A stretch of DNA of 64,000 bases, taken from NCBI GenBank assembly GCA_000173575.1, contig ABYL01000027.1, positions 1-64,000 of the forward strand, given 5' to 3'. The position numbers and the translations under genes are program-made. The stretch comes from Burkholderia sp. H160. GTDB taxonomy: Bacteria; Pseudomonadota; Gammaproteobacteria; Burkholderiales; Burkholderiaceae. Under the pieces are notes generated by a model that saw only the letters and a program-made list of their open reading frames with translations, was not told the DNA's origin and searched no databases. Every line of letters begins with the position of its first letter. Within the stretch, counting starts at the first letter, position 1. Shown piece by piece: positions 47,205-55,480 of this stretch.

Positions 47205-47963
47205 TCAGCCGATGCGCTCCGGCGCGCCGGCGGAGACGCTGTCCATCAACGCGCGCATCCTCTGCCAATGTGTACCTTCCCAGAACACGCGTCCGCAGAC
47301 GTCGCAGGTGACGAAGCGGCTATGCCGCTGCAGCACGCCGTGCGGCACGCGCGGGCCCGCTTCCTCGCGTGCGATGCGCCGCAGCGGCGCGTTGCATACC
47401 AGGCAGAGCCGGAACGGCTGCGCGCTGCGCGCGAGATCGAGCCGCTCGAACACTTCGCGCAACTGCTCGCGCGGCCGTAGGGCGCGCACGTAGCAGCCGT
47501 GCGTGATGTTGCGGCGTTTGAGCAGCTCGCGGTCGCGCGTGAGCACGATGCGCTGTTGGGCGGCGGCGAGCGCCTCGATATCGGCGTCGGGAAAATGGTT
47601 GTCGTACAGCGTATCGAAACCCGCGAGCCTCAGGAGCGGTGCGAGGCCGCCGAGATGCGCATCGGCGATGAAGCGCATCACCCGCAATGGCCGCTCGCGC
47701 ACGCGCAGCAACGGCTGGATGTCGAGCGCCTCGAATTTCGGATAGACGGCGACGCGGTCGCCATCGGCGAGCGGATGGTCGAAACCGACCGAGTCGCCGT
47801 TCACGAGTATCAGCTCGACCTCGGTATGCGGCACGCCGAGCACTTCGATCATGTGCTTGGTCGTCGCGCCGCGCGCGCAGGCGCAGGCGAACGCGCGCCG
47901 GCGCAGCGGCCGGGCGATGAAGTCGTTCAGCTCCTCGTAGAAGCGGAATGTCGCGGTGACCAT
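47205..47963 (-). CDS. Mut7-C RNase-domain protein with ubiquitin-like N terminus
   Basis: This 252-residue protein joins a ThiS/MoaD-like ubiquitin fold (ATFRFYEELNDFI...VELILVNGDSVGFDHPLADGDRVAVYP) to a Mut7-C PIN-like domain (FIADAHLGGLAPLLRLAGFDTLYDN, IVLTRDRELLKRR) and a zinc-ribbon with paired CxxC (CLVCNAPL and CDVCGRVFWEGTHWQRM). Mut7-C proteins are putative RNases. The start ATG at 47963 lacks a good ribosome site; a longer in-frame start at 48014 exists. Confidence 0.85.
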   Translation of the reverse strand: MVTATFRFYEELNDFIARPLRRRAFACACARGATTKHMIEVLGVPHTEVELILVNGDSVGFDHPLADGDRVAVYPKFEALDIQPLLRVRERPLRVMRFIADAHLGGLAPLLRLAGFDTLYDNHFPDADIEALAAAQQRIVLTRDRELLKRRNITHGCYVRALRPREQLREVFERLDLARSAQPFRLCLVCNAPLRRIAREEAGPRVPHGVLQRHSRFVTCDVCGRVFWEGTHWQRMRALMDSVSAGAPERIG

Positions 47964-48056
47964 GTCAGGAGTATGGCACCGCTCGGGTTGCACGTTGTCC
48001 TGCGCTTGTCGCATGAGTGTGCTTTACTTCGGGTTCTTTAGAAGACGGAGCGATAG

Positions 48057-48926
48057 ATGGACATCGGTTTTATCGGTCTCGGCGAGATGGGCGCCGCGAT
48101 GGTTGCAAACATTCTGAAAGCCGGGCACCAGGTGCGCGTGTGGAACCGCTCGCCGGAAAAGGCGCAGCCGTTGGCCGGGCTGGGCGCGCAGATCGTCGCG
48201 ACGCCGGCAGAAGCGTTTGCGGGCGACGCCGTGTTCTCGATGCTCGCCGACGATGCCGCGCTGCGCGAAGTCATCACCGCGTCGCTGCTCGAACATGCGC
48301 CGCGCGGGCTGATCCACGCGAACATGGCGACGATTTCCGTGGCGCTTGCCGAGGAACTGGCGACCGCGCACGCGTCGCGCGGCGTGCACTACGTCGCCGC
48401 GCCGGTGCTCGGACGGCCTGACGTCGCGGCCGCGGGCAAGCTGACGATCGTCGCGGGCGGCCCGGCCGAATCGATCGACCGGCTCCAGCCGATTTTCGAC
48501 GTGCTCGGCCAGAAGACCTGGCGCATCGGCTCGCTGCCGCAGCAGGCGAACGTGATGAAGCTGGCCGCGAACTTCATGCTCGGCGCGGCGATCGAGACGC
48601 TCGGCGAAGCGGCCGCGCTCGTGACCGGCCACGGCCTCGCGATGCAGGATTTCCTCGACGTGATCACGAGCGGCCTGTTCCAGGGGCCGGTGTACTCGGG
48701 CTACGGCAAGCTGATCGCCGAACAGCGCTTCGAACCGGCGCTGTTCAAGGCGCGCCTCGGCCTGAAGGACATGCGCCTCGCGCTCGCCGCCGCCGATGCG
48801 GTGACGACGCCGATGCCGGTCGCGAGCGTGGTACGCGACAGCCTGATCGAGGCGATCGCGCACGGCGACGGCGAGAAGGATTTCGCGGTGCTGGGTCAGG
48901 TGGCGGCGCGGCGCGCCGGCCGTTGA
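48057..48926 (+). CDS. NAD(P)-dependent beta-hydroxyacid dehydrogenase
   Basis: This 289-residue protein of the 3-hydroxyisobutyrate/tartronate semialdehyde reductase superfamily has the Rossmann motif GFIGLGEMGAAM (residues 4-15), a substrate-binding YVAAPVLGRPDVAAAGKLTIVAGG, and the catalytic lysine in NVMKLAANFML. GGAG lies 7 bases before the ATG. The substrate is undetermined; homologues include GLYR1-like glyoxylate/succinic-semialdehyde reductases. Confidence 0.92.
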   Translation: MDIGFIGLGEMGAAMVANILKAGHQVRVWNRSPEKAQPLAGLGAQIVATPAEAFAGDAVFSMLADDAALREVITASLLEHAPRGLIHANMATISVALAEELATAHASRGVHYVAAPVLGRPDVAAAGKLTIVAGGPAESIDRLQPIFDVLGQKTWRIGSLPQQANVMKLAANFMLGAAIETLGEAAALVTGHGLAMQDFLDVITSGLFQGPVYSGYGKLIAEQRFEPALFKARLGLKDMRLALAAADAVTTPMPVASVVRDSLIEAIAHGDGEKDFAVLGQVAARRAGR

Positions 48927-49035
48927 CGAGGGTCGCCGATCGCCGGGCCCCTGCGATCGATACAACGTGGCCGCATGAAGTCACAAAGGGTGGCAAGGCA
49001 TAATAGCCGCCCGATTCTCTTTCACCCCGATTTCG

Positions 49036-49671
49036 ATGACTCTGCACACCTGGTGGCTGTTCGCCGCCACCGTTTTTGTCGTTTCCGCGATTCCCGGTCC
49101 CAACATGCTGCTCGTGATGACGCACGGCGCCCAGCACGGCCTGCGCCGCGCGAGCGCGACGATGGCCGGCTGTCTGTCGGCGCTGGTGCTGATGCTGGCG
49201 GTATCGGCGGCGGGGCTCGGCGTGTTTCTGGCGGCGTGGCCGACGATGTTCAATGCGCTGCGCATGATCGGCGCGGCCTACCTCGTGTATCTGGGCATCA
49301 AGGCATGGCGCGCGCCGGCTGACGAAACCGCCGCGCAAAACGTCGACGAACTGGCGGCCAAACCCGCACGCTCGCGCTTTGCGTTATTTCGCAACGGCTT
49401 TCTGGTCGCGAGCAGCAATCCTAAGGCGATCCTGTTCGCGGCCGCGCTGCTGCCGCAATTCATCGATGCCGCGCAGCCGAAGTTGCCGCAGTTCGGCGTG
49501 CTGGTCGCCACGTTCGCGTCGATCGAGGTCAGCTGGTATCTGGTGTACGCGGGTTTCGGCACGCGCATCGGCGCGAAGCTGAAGAGCCGCAGCGTCGCGC
49601 GGATGTTCAACCGGCTGACGGGCGGTGTGTTCGTCGGTTTCGGCGCGATGATGGCGCTGGTGCGCCACTAA
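49036..49671 (+). CDS. LysE-family amino-acid/metabolite exporter
   Basis: This 211-residue membrane protein has about six helices and the RhtB/LysE signatures AIPGPNMLLVMTHGAQHGLRRA, LRMIGAAYLVYLGIKAWR and FRNGFLVASSNPKAILFAAALLPQF. The family exports amino acids or homoserine lactones. A CATAAT -10-like box lies at 48999-49004. It is followed by an intergenic region with a probable small RNA. Confidence 0.92.
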   Translation: MTLHTWWLFAATVFVVSAIPGPNMLLVMTHGAQHGLRRASATMAGCLSALVLMLAVSAAGLGVFLAAWPTMFNALRMIGAAYLVYLGIKAWRAPADETAAQNVDELAAKPARSRFALFRNGFLVASSNPKAILFAAALLPQFIDAAQPKLPQFGVLVATFASIEVSWYLVYAGFGTRIGAKLKSRSVARMFNRLTGGVFVGFGAMMALVRH

Positions 49672-49764
49672 GCAGCTCACGACTGGGCAGGCAAGGGGAA
49701 ACTAAGCCGTGTGAATGTGACCGTTGTATGTTCGCAACATCGAGGGTCAACCCCAATTTGCATG

Positions 49765-49793
49765 TTGCAACGCACCAAGCGGTTTGCTATAGT
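49765..49793 (+). promoter_or_regulatory. Near-consensus sigma-70 promoter upstream of the candidate sRNA
   Basis: The -35 is TTGCAA (49765-49770), the spacer is exactly 17 bp, and the -10 is TATAGT (49788-49793). Together they predict a start near 49800. No protein-coding gene follows on this strand, only an intrinsic terminator about 50-60 nt later. Confidence 0.75.
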
Positions 49794-49799
49794 ACGTCT

Positions 49800-49860
49800 T
49801 GTCTCCTCCATGTCTCCTCTGATATGGATTCAGCCCGCCAACCTAGGCGGGCTTTTTTTT
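49800..49860 (+). ncRNA. Candidate ~60-nt small RNA with repeated CU-rich motif
   Basis: Transcription from the promoter at 49765-49793 would read through two copies of TGTCTCCTC (49800-49808 and 49811-49819) and end at a hairpin AGCCCGCC/GGCGGGCT (49832-49853) followed by eight T. The CUCCUC repeats are complementary to purine-rich Shine-Dalgarno sequences, as in several anti-SD sRNAs. No open reading frame of useful length starts inside. The transcript is inferred; no expression data are available. Confidence 0.6.
49832..49860 (+). terminator. Intrinsic terminator of the candidate sRNA
   Basis: AGCCCGCC (49832-49839) pairs with GGCGGGCT (49846-49853) around AACCTA, and a run of eight T (49853-49860) follows. 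Confidence 0.9.
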
Positions 49861-49900
49861 GCCCGAAATTTGCCGGATGCGCGGCACCGCGTCTCAGAAA

Positions 49901-49928
49901 AAAAGCCGGTCTCCAAAGACCGGCTTTT
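49901..49928. terminator. Bidirectional terminator facing argC
   Basis: AAAAGCCGGTCT (49901-49912) pairs with AGACCGGCTTTT (49917-49928). The A/T flanks allow termination on both strands; it probably ends the argC transcript. Confidence 0.85.
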
Positions 49929-49980
49929 CCGTAGGACTGCGGACGCTTGACCCAATGTCGACGTCCGCGGGCAGGTTCGC

Positions 49981-50928
49981 CTAGCGCTTCAAGCCGCTGT
50001 CTTCAGCCGTGCCGATCGCGAGATTCATACACTGGATCGCCGCGCCCGATGCGCCCTTGCCGAGATTGTCCAGACGCGCCACGGTCACGAAGCGCTCCTC
50101 GTTGCCGAACACGAACAGGTCGACGCGATTGGTGTCGTTGTTCGCCTGCACGTCGAAGAAGCCGTTGTCGAGATTCGCGTCTGCGTCGAACGGTGCGACG
50201 TGCACGAACGCTTCACCGGCGTAGTACTCGGCGAACAAAGCCTGCACGTCCTGCGGCGTGGTCTTCTTCGCGAACTGGTCCGGCGAGAAGTACGTGGTGA
50301 CCGCGAGGCCCTTGTAGAAGTCGCCGACGATCGGCGTGAAGATCGGCGCCGACTTCAGGCCCGTATGGGCGGCCATTTCCGGCAGATGCTTGTGCGTAAG
50401 GCCGAGCGCGTACGGGCGCGGGCTCTTCAGCCTGGCGTTGCCGCCCGCTTCGTAGTCGGCAATCATCTTCTTGCCGCCGCCGCTGTAGCCGGTGATCGAG
50501 TAGGCGTGCGCGGCGAACTCGGGCGCGACGACACCGGCTTCGACGAGCGGGCGCATCGCGAGCACGAAGGCCGATGCGTGGCAGCCCGGCACCGCAATGC
50601 GTTTAGCCGTGCGCAGACGCTCGCGTTGCGAGCGGGCCAGCTCGGGCAGGCCGTAGGCCCAGTCGGCCGAGGTGCGGAACGCGGTGCTCGCGTCGATCAG
50701 CACGGTGCGGTCGTTGTCGACGAGCGAAGCGGATTCGCGCGAGGCGACGTCCGGCAGGCACAGGAACGTGACGTCCGACGCGTTGATGAGACGACGGCGC
50801 TCGTCGAGATCCTTGCGCTTCGCTTCTTCGATACGCAGGATTTCAACGTCGGCGCGCTGCGACAGGTATTCAAAAATCTTCAGGCCGGTGGTGCCTTCCT
50901 GTCCGTCGACAAAAACTTTCGTGCTCAT
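49981..50928 (-). CDS. argC: N-acetyl-gamma-glutamyl-phosphate reductase, type 2
   Basis: This 315-residue enzyme reduces N-acetylglutamyl-phosphate to the semialdehyde in arginine synthesis. The N-terminal [14 protein letters not shown] binds the nucleotide, and the active-site cysteine is Cys116 in [15 protein letters not shown], which fits the type-2 ArgC subgroup (about 310 residues) rather than the longer type 1. No other arg gene is adjacent. Confidence 0.95.
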   Translation of the reverse strand: MSTKVFVDGQEGTTGLKIFEYLSQRADVEILRIEEAKRKDLDERRRLINASDVTFLCLPDVASRESASLVDNDRTVLIDASTAFRTSADWAYGLPELARSQRERLRTAKRIAVPGCHASAFVLAMRPLVEAGVVAPEFAAHAYSITGYSGGGKKMIADYEAGGNARLKSPRPYALGLTHKHLPEMAAHTGLKSAPIFTPIVGDFYKGLAVTTYFSPDQFAKKTTPQDVQALFAEYYAGEAFVHVAPFDADANLDNGFFDVQANNDTNRVDLFVFGNEERFVTVARLDNLGKGASGAAIQCMNLAIGTAEDSGLKR

Positions 50929-50974
50929 CTCGATCTCACTCGCTGGAAACGGGGCGCGACGCCGCGCCGGAACG

Positions 50975-51214
50975 TTATTTTAAGACTTCATCGCTGCGCA
51001 CGTGCGGTGCGGCGCGAAAAAACGACGATGCGCGCGGAACGTGACATCGGCATGACCTGTTGTGAGGTGAATGCGGGCCGATGACCGGAGATGAGTAGCA
51101 GATGGGCATCAGCTTCGCCTGCGCATCGGCTTCGAGCGCGCCCGCGAGTACGGCTTCGGCGACTTTCTTCGTGTGGCCGTAGCCTCTGTGGTAAACGATG
51201 ACGATCGTCGACAT
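50975..51214 (-). pseudogene. Flavodoxin-like (WrbA/NAD(P)H:FMN reductase) N-terminal remnant
   Basis: The first 38 codons, MSTIVIVYHRGYGHTKKVAEAVLAGALEADAQAKLMPI, look like the N-terminal FMN-binding loop of a flavodoxin-fold reductase (a Y-x-G-Y-G-H-T-K phosphate loop). Immediately afterwards the sequence (CYSSPVIGPHSPHNRSCRC...) is unrelated and ends, giving 79 residues instead of about 190-200. The rest of the gene is missing between here and argC, so this is a truncated remnant. Confidence 0.7.
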
Positions 51215-51284
51215 TGAGAGCTCTGGCGAAGTAGTCAGAGAAGGTGAACGGGAGAAGCAATGCGATGCGGCGCAACGATCGCCG

Positions 51285-51881
51285 CTAGCGCCCGTAATTG
51301 ACCACCAGCCGCGCGCTGCCGATCGCTGCGGTGCCGATCTCGTGATCGAACATCAGCGCGGGACGTCCTTGGGCGAGATGCAGATCGGCCGAGTTCAGCG
51401 CGTACACGGTGATGACATAGCGATGCGGCTTGCCGGGCGGCGGACACGGGCCGCCATAACCGTCGGTATCGAAGTCGTTGCGCGCTTCGACCGCGCCGAG
51501 CTTCTGCAGGAAACCGGACGAACTCGCATTTTCGGGCAGGGTGTTGACGGAAGCCGGGATGCCCGCGACCACCCAGTGCCACCAGCCGCGCCCCGGCGCG
51601 TCCTCGTCGAACATCGTGATCGCGAAGCCGCGAGTGCCGGCCGGCGCGTCGCGCCACGTCAGTTGCGGTGAATGGTTGCCGCCCTTGCAGTCGCTCTGGT
51701 CGAACACCTGCGCGATCTGCAGCGTGCCGCCCCCGCGCACGTTCGCGCTCGTCAGCGTGAACGCGCCGTCGGCCCGCGCACCGGCACTATGTGCCGCGAA
51801 TAGCGCGAGCATTGCGCCGGCTGCGAGCGGCCGATGACGCCACGATGAAGCCAGCGAAACAACCAGGCAACGCATGCGCAT
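51285..51881 (-). CDS. Periplasmic YbhB/YbcL (PEBP/Raf kinase inhibitor-like) protein
   Basis: This 198-residue protein has a signal peptide (cleavage near ARADG, residue 37) and a phosphatidylethanolamine-binding fold: the ligand-site DxxxPG-like MFDEDAPGRGWWHWVVAGIP and GPCPPPGKPHRYVITVYAL motifs are those of the family. Bacterial roles are poorly known. It lies just upstream of the flavodoxin remnant on the same strand (70 bp gap). Confidence 0.9.
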   Translation of the reverse strand: MRMRCLVVSLASSWRHRPLAAGAMLALFAAHSAGARADGAFTLTSANVRGGGTLQIAQVFDQSDCKGGNHSPQLTWRDAPAGTRGFAITMFDEDAPGRGWWHWVVAGIPASVNTLPENASSSGFLQKLGAVEARNDFDTDGYGGPCPPPGKPHRYVITVYALNSADLHLAQGRPALMFDHEIGTAAIGSARLVVNYGR

Positions 51882-52037
51882 ATGCCGGTTCTCCTGTCAG
51901 GGCGCGAGGCGGATCTCCTCGCGATGGTCGTTGTCCTGAATTGTGCCCCAAGGTCGAATCAAGTCTAACATCTGCGCTGATTAGCTCTGCGATGCATTAT
52001 GTTCGCGTCTCGCGGAATTAGCAGATAGGAAATCAGC

Positions 52038-52043
52038 TATAGT
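52038..52043 (+). promoter_or_regulatory. Candidate -10 box for the response regulator gene
   Basis: TATAGT lies 109 bp before the ATG at 52152. The -35 at standard spacing is weak, so the leader of about 100 nt is tentative. Confidence 0.35.
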
Positions 52044-52151
52044 GGCAGGCATTGTCGCGAGACCCTGACAGCATTTCACTCGTTTAAGTTGCGAACGTCG
52101 AACTAAGTGTTAGAAGTTGTGGAGACCGGTTTATCCGTCCAGAGGAGGACG

Positions 52152-52841
52152 ATGCAAGTTTCACTCAGGGTCGTGGTTGCAGATGATCATCCGGTCATTC
52201 TGTTTGGCGCTGAACATGCGCTGCTCAAGTTTCCCGGTATGCAAGTCGTTGGGCGTGCAAGGCAGTCGACGGAACTCGTCAAAATGCTGCAATCCACCGA
52301 ATGCGACGTGCTCGTCACCGACCTGGCCATGCCAGGCGGCCAGTACGGCGATGGCTTGCAACTCATCGACTATTTGCGCCGCAATTTCCCGAATCTGCCG
52401 ATCGTCGTGCTCACCATGCTCGAGAACGCCGCGCTGCTCAAACGGCTCAAGGAGCTTGGTGTGACGTCAGTCGTGAACAAGTCGGACGATCTGAGCCACA
52501 TCGCGCTCGCGGTGCAGCACGTCGGCCGCCGCATCGGCTATATGAGTCCGTCAGTGAAGGCGGTGCTGGATGGGCTGCGGGTCAATTCAGCTGGCAGGCG
52601 CGACGACTCGAAGCTGTCGCGGCGCGAACTCGAAGTCGTGCGCCTGTTCGTGTCGGGCATGACGATCAAGGAAATTTCGGAGCGTTTGAATCGCAGCATC
52701 AAGACGATCAGCACGCAGAAAAACGCGGCCATGCGCAAGCTGGGAATCGATCGAGACTCCGAACTATTCAAGTATGCTCAGAGCAATGGTTTGCTGAATC
52801 TGTCGTCGAATTCGCGGAAGGACACCGCCAGCGAGTCCTGA
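52152..52841 (+). CDS. NarL/RcsB-type response regulator (orphan)
   Basis: This 229-residue regulator has a receiver domain with acidic residues Asp11-Asp12, the phosphoacceptor Asp57 in CDVLVTDLAMPGGQYG, and Lys110 in SVVNKSDD, and a LuxR-type HTH (SRRELEVVRLFVSGMTIKEISERLNRSIKTISTQKNAAMRKLGI, about 157-203). The N terminus and HTH are RcsB-like. The ATG follows a strong GAGGAGG (52142-52148). No sensor kinase lies beside it, so the partner is elsewhere. Its transcript ends at a bidirectional terminator. Confidence 0.92.
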   Translation: MQVSLRVVVADDHPVILFGAEHALLKFPGMQVVGRARQSTELVKMLQSTECDVLVTDLAMPGGQYGDGLQLIDYLRRNFPNLPIVVLTMLENAALLKRLKELGVTSVVNKSDDLSHIALAVQHVGRRIGYMSPSVKAVLDGLRVNSAGRRDDSKLSRRELEVVRLFVSGMTIKEISERLNRSIKTISTQKNAAMRKLGIDRDSELFKYAQSNGLLNLSSNSRKDTASES

Positions 52842-52881
52842 TATCGCGCATCGTTCGTCTGCAAGCCGATCGGCGATAAAA

Positions 52882-52912
52882 AAGCCGCCTGTTTCCCAAC
52901 AGGCGGCTTTTT
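52882..52912. terminator. Bidirectional terminator between the response regulator and pyrE
   Basis: AAGCCGCCTGTT (52882-52893) pairs with AACAGGCGGCTT (52898-52909), with A-rich and T-rich flanks. It serves both convergent transcripts. Confidence 0.92.
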
Positions 52913-52990
52913 CATTCGTTCCGCATAAAGCGGCTGCGTTTTATTGTTCTATTCCGGTTGCTTCATTGCCACTGCTTGACGGCGATTGCT

Positions 52991-53677
52991 TTACTGCGGC
53001 GTAGCCGTTGCACCGCCATGCGCAGCCGACCACTCGGCTGGCGCGTGCAGGAATTTCTCCACTTCGTCGATCGTCTTCGTGTCGAAGTAGTTGTTCGCCT
53101 TCGCTACCCGCAGCACGTCCCACCACGTGGCGAGCGCGTGCAGATCGACGTCGATGTCTTTCAGCACCGACACGCTTTCCTTGAAGATGTTGTAGTGGAA
53201 CAGCACGAAGCAGTGGTTCACCGTTGCGCCAGCAGTGCGCAGCGCGTTGATGAAGTTGATCTTGCTACGGCTGTCGGTCGTCAGGTCTTCGACCAGCAGC
53301 ACGCGCTGGCCTTCGGTCAGGAGACCCTCGATCTGCGCGTTGCGGCCGAAACCCTTCGGCTTCTTGCGCACGTATTGCATCGGCACCATCAGGCGGTCGG
53401 ACAGCCATGCCGCGAACGGGATGCCCGCGGTTTCGCCACCGGCGACCGCGTCGATCTGCTCATAGCCGACGTCGCGCAGGATCGTCGCTTCGGCCATTTC
53501 CATCAGGCCACGGCGCACGCGCGGATACGAGATCAGCTTGCGGCAGTCGATATACACCGGGCTCGCCCAGCCGGACGTGAAAATATACGGTTTCTCCGCG
53601 TTGAAATGCACTGCTTGCACTTCGAGCAGCATCTTGGCGGTGGTGTCGGAGATCGTCTGGCGATCGAAGCCTGTCAT
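52991..53677 (-). CDS. pyrE: Orotate phosphoribosyltransferase
   Basis: This 228-residue enzyme converts orotate and PRPP to OMP in pyrimidine synthesis. Typical regions are [22 protein letters not shown], the PRPP-binding [14 protein letters not shown] and [13 protein letters not shown]. The ATG at 53677 gives [17 protein letters not shown], with AAGGA about 7 bases upstream; the longer open frame is proline-rich and unlike the family. Confidence 0.97.
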   Translation of the reverse strand: MTGFDRQTISDTTAKMLLEVQAVHFNAEKPYIFTSGWASPVYIDCRKLISYPRVRRGLMEMAEATILRDVGYEQIDAVAGGETAGIPFAAWLSDRLMVPMQYVRKKPKGFGRNAQIEGLLTEGQRVLLVEDLTTDSRSKINFINALRTAGATVNHCFVLFHYNIFKESVSVLKDIDVDLHALATWWDVLRVAKANNYFDTKTIDEVEKFLHAPAEWSAAHGGATATPQ

Positions 53678-53984
53678 GGGCGGATCCTTCGGAATGAGCG
53701 GGGGAGAAGCGGGCGCTGGGCCCGGTGGCGCAGCAAGCGGGGTATGCCGCGCCATGCTGGGCGGGATACGCGGCCGGGGGAAGAGCACGGACCGGCTTTT
53801 GCTGCGCGCGTGGGCCGTTATTTTACCTGAAATGGGTCGCACCGAGGAGGCCGTCGTAAGCGGCGCGGCGGGGGCGCTTCGCCGCGCCGATCGTCTTGTG
53901 ACCGGGGGAGGTCGCCTTTACGCTCACGCGACCTCTGCGGGCCGCTGCCCGCGCAGTCGCCCTCTTGCCTACGGAATGCTTTCA
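53678..53984. other. 307-bp divergent region between pyrE and the MFS gene
   Basis: It is GC-rich, with a GAGGTCGC/GCGACCTC hairpin near 53910-53935. No gene, good promoter hexamers or repeats were recognised. Confidence 0.4.
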
Positions 53985-55223
53985 ATGAACGCCGCCCCAC
54001 CCGCCTGCGCCACCGAGACCCGCCTCACCGTCAAACCGGGCTATGCGGGTCGCGCGCTGCTCGCGTCGGTGCTCGGCTACGCCATGGACGGCTTCGATCT
54101 GCTGATCCTCGGCTTCATGCTGCCAGTGATCGCGCTCGACCTGCATCTGAGCTCGTCGCAGGCTGGTGCGCTGGTGACCTGGACGCTGATCGGCGCAGTC
54201 GCGGGCGGCGTGATCTTCGGCGTGCTCAGCGATTATTACGGGCGCGTGCGAATGCTGACGTGGACGATCCTGATCTTCGCGGTGTTTACCGGGCTGTGCG
54301 CGCTCGCGCAGGGCTACACGGACCTGCTGATTTATCGGACCATTGCCGGCATCGGGCTGGGTGGCGAATTCGGCATCGGCATGACGCTCGTCGCCGAAGC
54401 ATGGCCGGCGGCGCAGCGGGCGCGGGTTTCGTCGTATGTCGGGCTTGGCTGGCAGCTTGGCGTGCTGGCGGCCGCGTTGCTGACGCCGCTGCTGCTACCG
54501 GTGATCGGCTGGCGCGGCATGTTCGCGCTCGGGCTGCTGCCGGCGCTCGTGTCGTTCTTCGTGCGACGCCGCGTCGAGGAGCCGGCGCTTTTCAACGAAC
54601 GGGTTGCGCGCGGCATGCGCAAGCTGCCGCTCAAACTGCTGTTTGTCGATGCGCGCACGACGCGCGCGAGTCTCGGTGTCGCGATTCTGTGCTCGGTGCA
54701 AAACTTTGGCTATTACGGGCTGATGATCTGGCTGCCGAGCTATCTGTCGAAGACCTTCGGCTATTCGCTGACCAAATCCGGACTGTGGACCGCGGCGACG
54801 ATCCTCGGCATGGCGTTCGGCATCTGGCTATTCGGCATCGCCGCCGACCGCTTCGGCCGCAAGCCGACGTTTCTGATTTACCAGGCGGGCGCTGTCGTGA
54901 TGGTGTTCGTGTATGCGCAACTGACGACGCCGGCGGCACTGCTGATCGGCGGCGCGGCGATGGGCGTGTTCGTGAATGGCATGATCGGGGGCTACGGCGC
55001 GCTTATTTCGGAACTCTATCCAACCGCTGCGCGCGCCACCGCGCAGAACGTGCTGTTCAACGCGGGCCGCGCGGTGGGCGGCTTTGGGCCGGTCGTCGTG
55101 GGCGCGCTGGCCGCGCGCTACTCGTTTGGGGCGGCGCTCGCGCTGCTGGCGTCGATTTACCTGCTCGACATTTTCGCGATGCTGTTTCTGATTCCTGAGC
55201 GTCGCGGCGCCGAGCTCGACTGA
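53985..55223 (+). CDS. MFS transporter
   Basis: This 412-residue protein has 12 predicted helices. The MFS signature between helices 2 and 3 is GVLSDYYGRVRML, the helix 4-5 motif RTIAGIGLGGEFGIGMTLVAEAWP resembles metabolite:H+ symporters (AAHS/MHS type), and the repeat signature AADRFGRKPTF follows in the second half. Start codons at 53976 and 53985 are both possible; the second has a better-spaced GGA. The substrate is unknown; organic or aromatic acids are most common for this branch. Confidence 0.9.
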   Translation: MNAAPPACATETRLTVKPGYAGRALLASVLGYAMDGFDLLILGFMLPVIALDLHLSSSQAGALVTWTLIGAVAGGVIFGVLSDYYGRVRMLTWTILIFAVFTGLCALAQGYTDLLIYRTIAGIGLGGEFGIGMTLVAEAWPAAQRARVSSYVGLGWQLGVLAAALLTPLLLPVIGWRGMFALGLLPALVSFFVRRRVEEPALFNERVARGMRKLPLKLLFVDARTTRASLGVAILCSVQNFGYYGLMIWLPSYLSKTFGYSLTKSGLWTAATILGMAFGIWLFGIAADRFGRKPTFLIYQAGAVVMVFVYAQLTTPAALLIGGAAMGVFVNGMIGGYGALISELYPTAARATAQNVLFNAGRAVGGFGPVVVGALAARYSFGAALALLASIYLLDIFAMLFLIPERRGAELD

Positions 55224-55480
55224 GTGCGGCGACGCAGCATCGGCGGCGCTCGTTTCGCTCATGGCGAGTCCTGTTAACCACTCAGTGCACCGACTCATCC
55301 GGGGTGTACACTGATCGACCCGCGAAGCACTCCACATCGTCCCGTCTTCGTCGAGGTAAGCCATCGCGCCTGACCAGGCGCGTGCGAAACCTGCCTCGGC
55401 CGGCCATTCGTCCGACAGATGGAGGCGCAGCAACGGTGTGGTGCCCCGGGCCCAATCACTTACGTCTCGCAGGCCTAGAA

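Larger units (their letters stand above)
49672..49980. other. 309-bp intergenic region between lysE and argC
   Basis: It holds a near-consensus promoter (49765-49793), a candidate sRNA (about 49800-49860) with its own terminator, and a separate bidirectional terminator (49901-49928) that faces argC. No additional gene is seen. Confidence 0.7.

Noticed and set aside
53678-53842. A 55-codon N-terminal extension of pyrE.
   Set aside because: Proline/arginine-rich sequence without similarity to the family; the ATG at 53677 fits the normal length.
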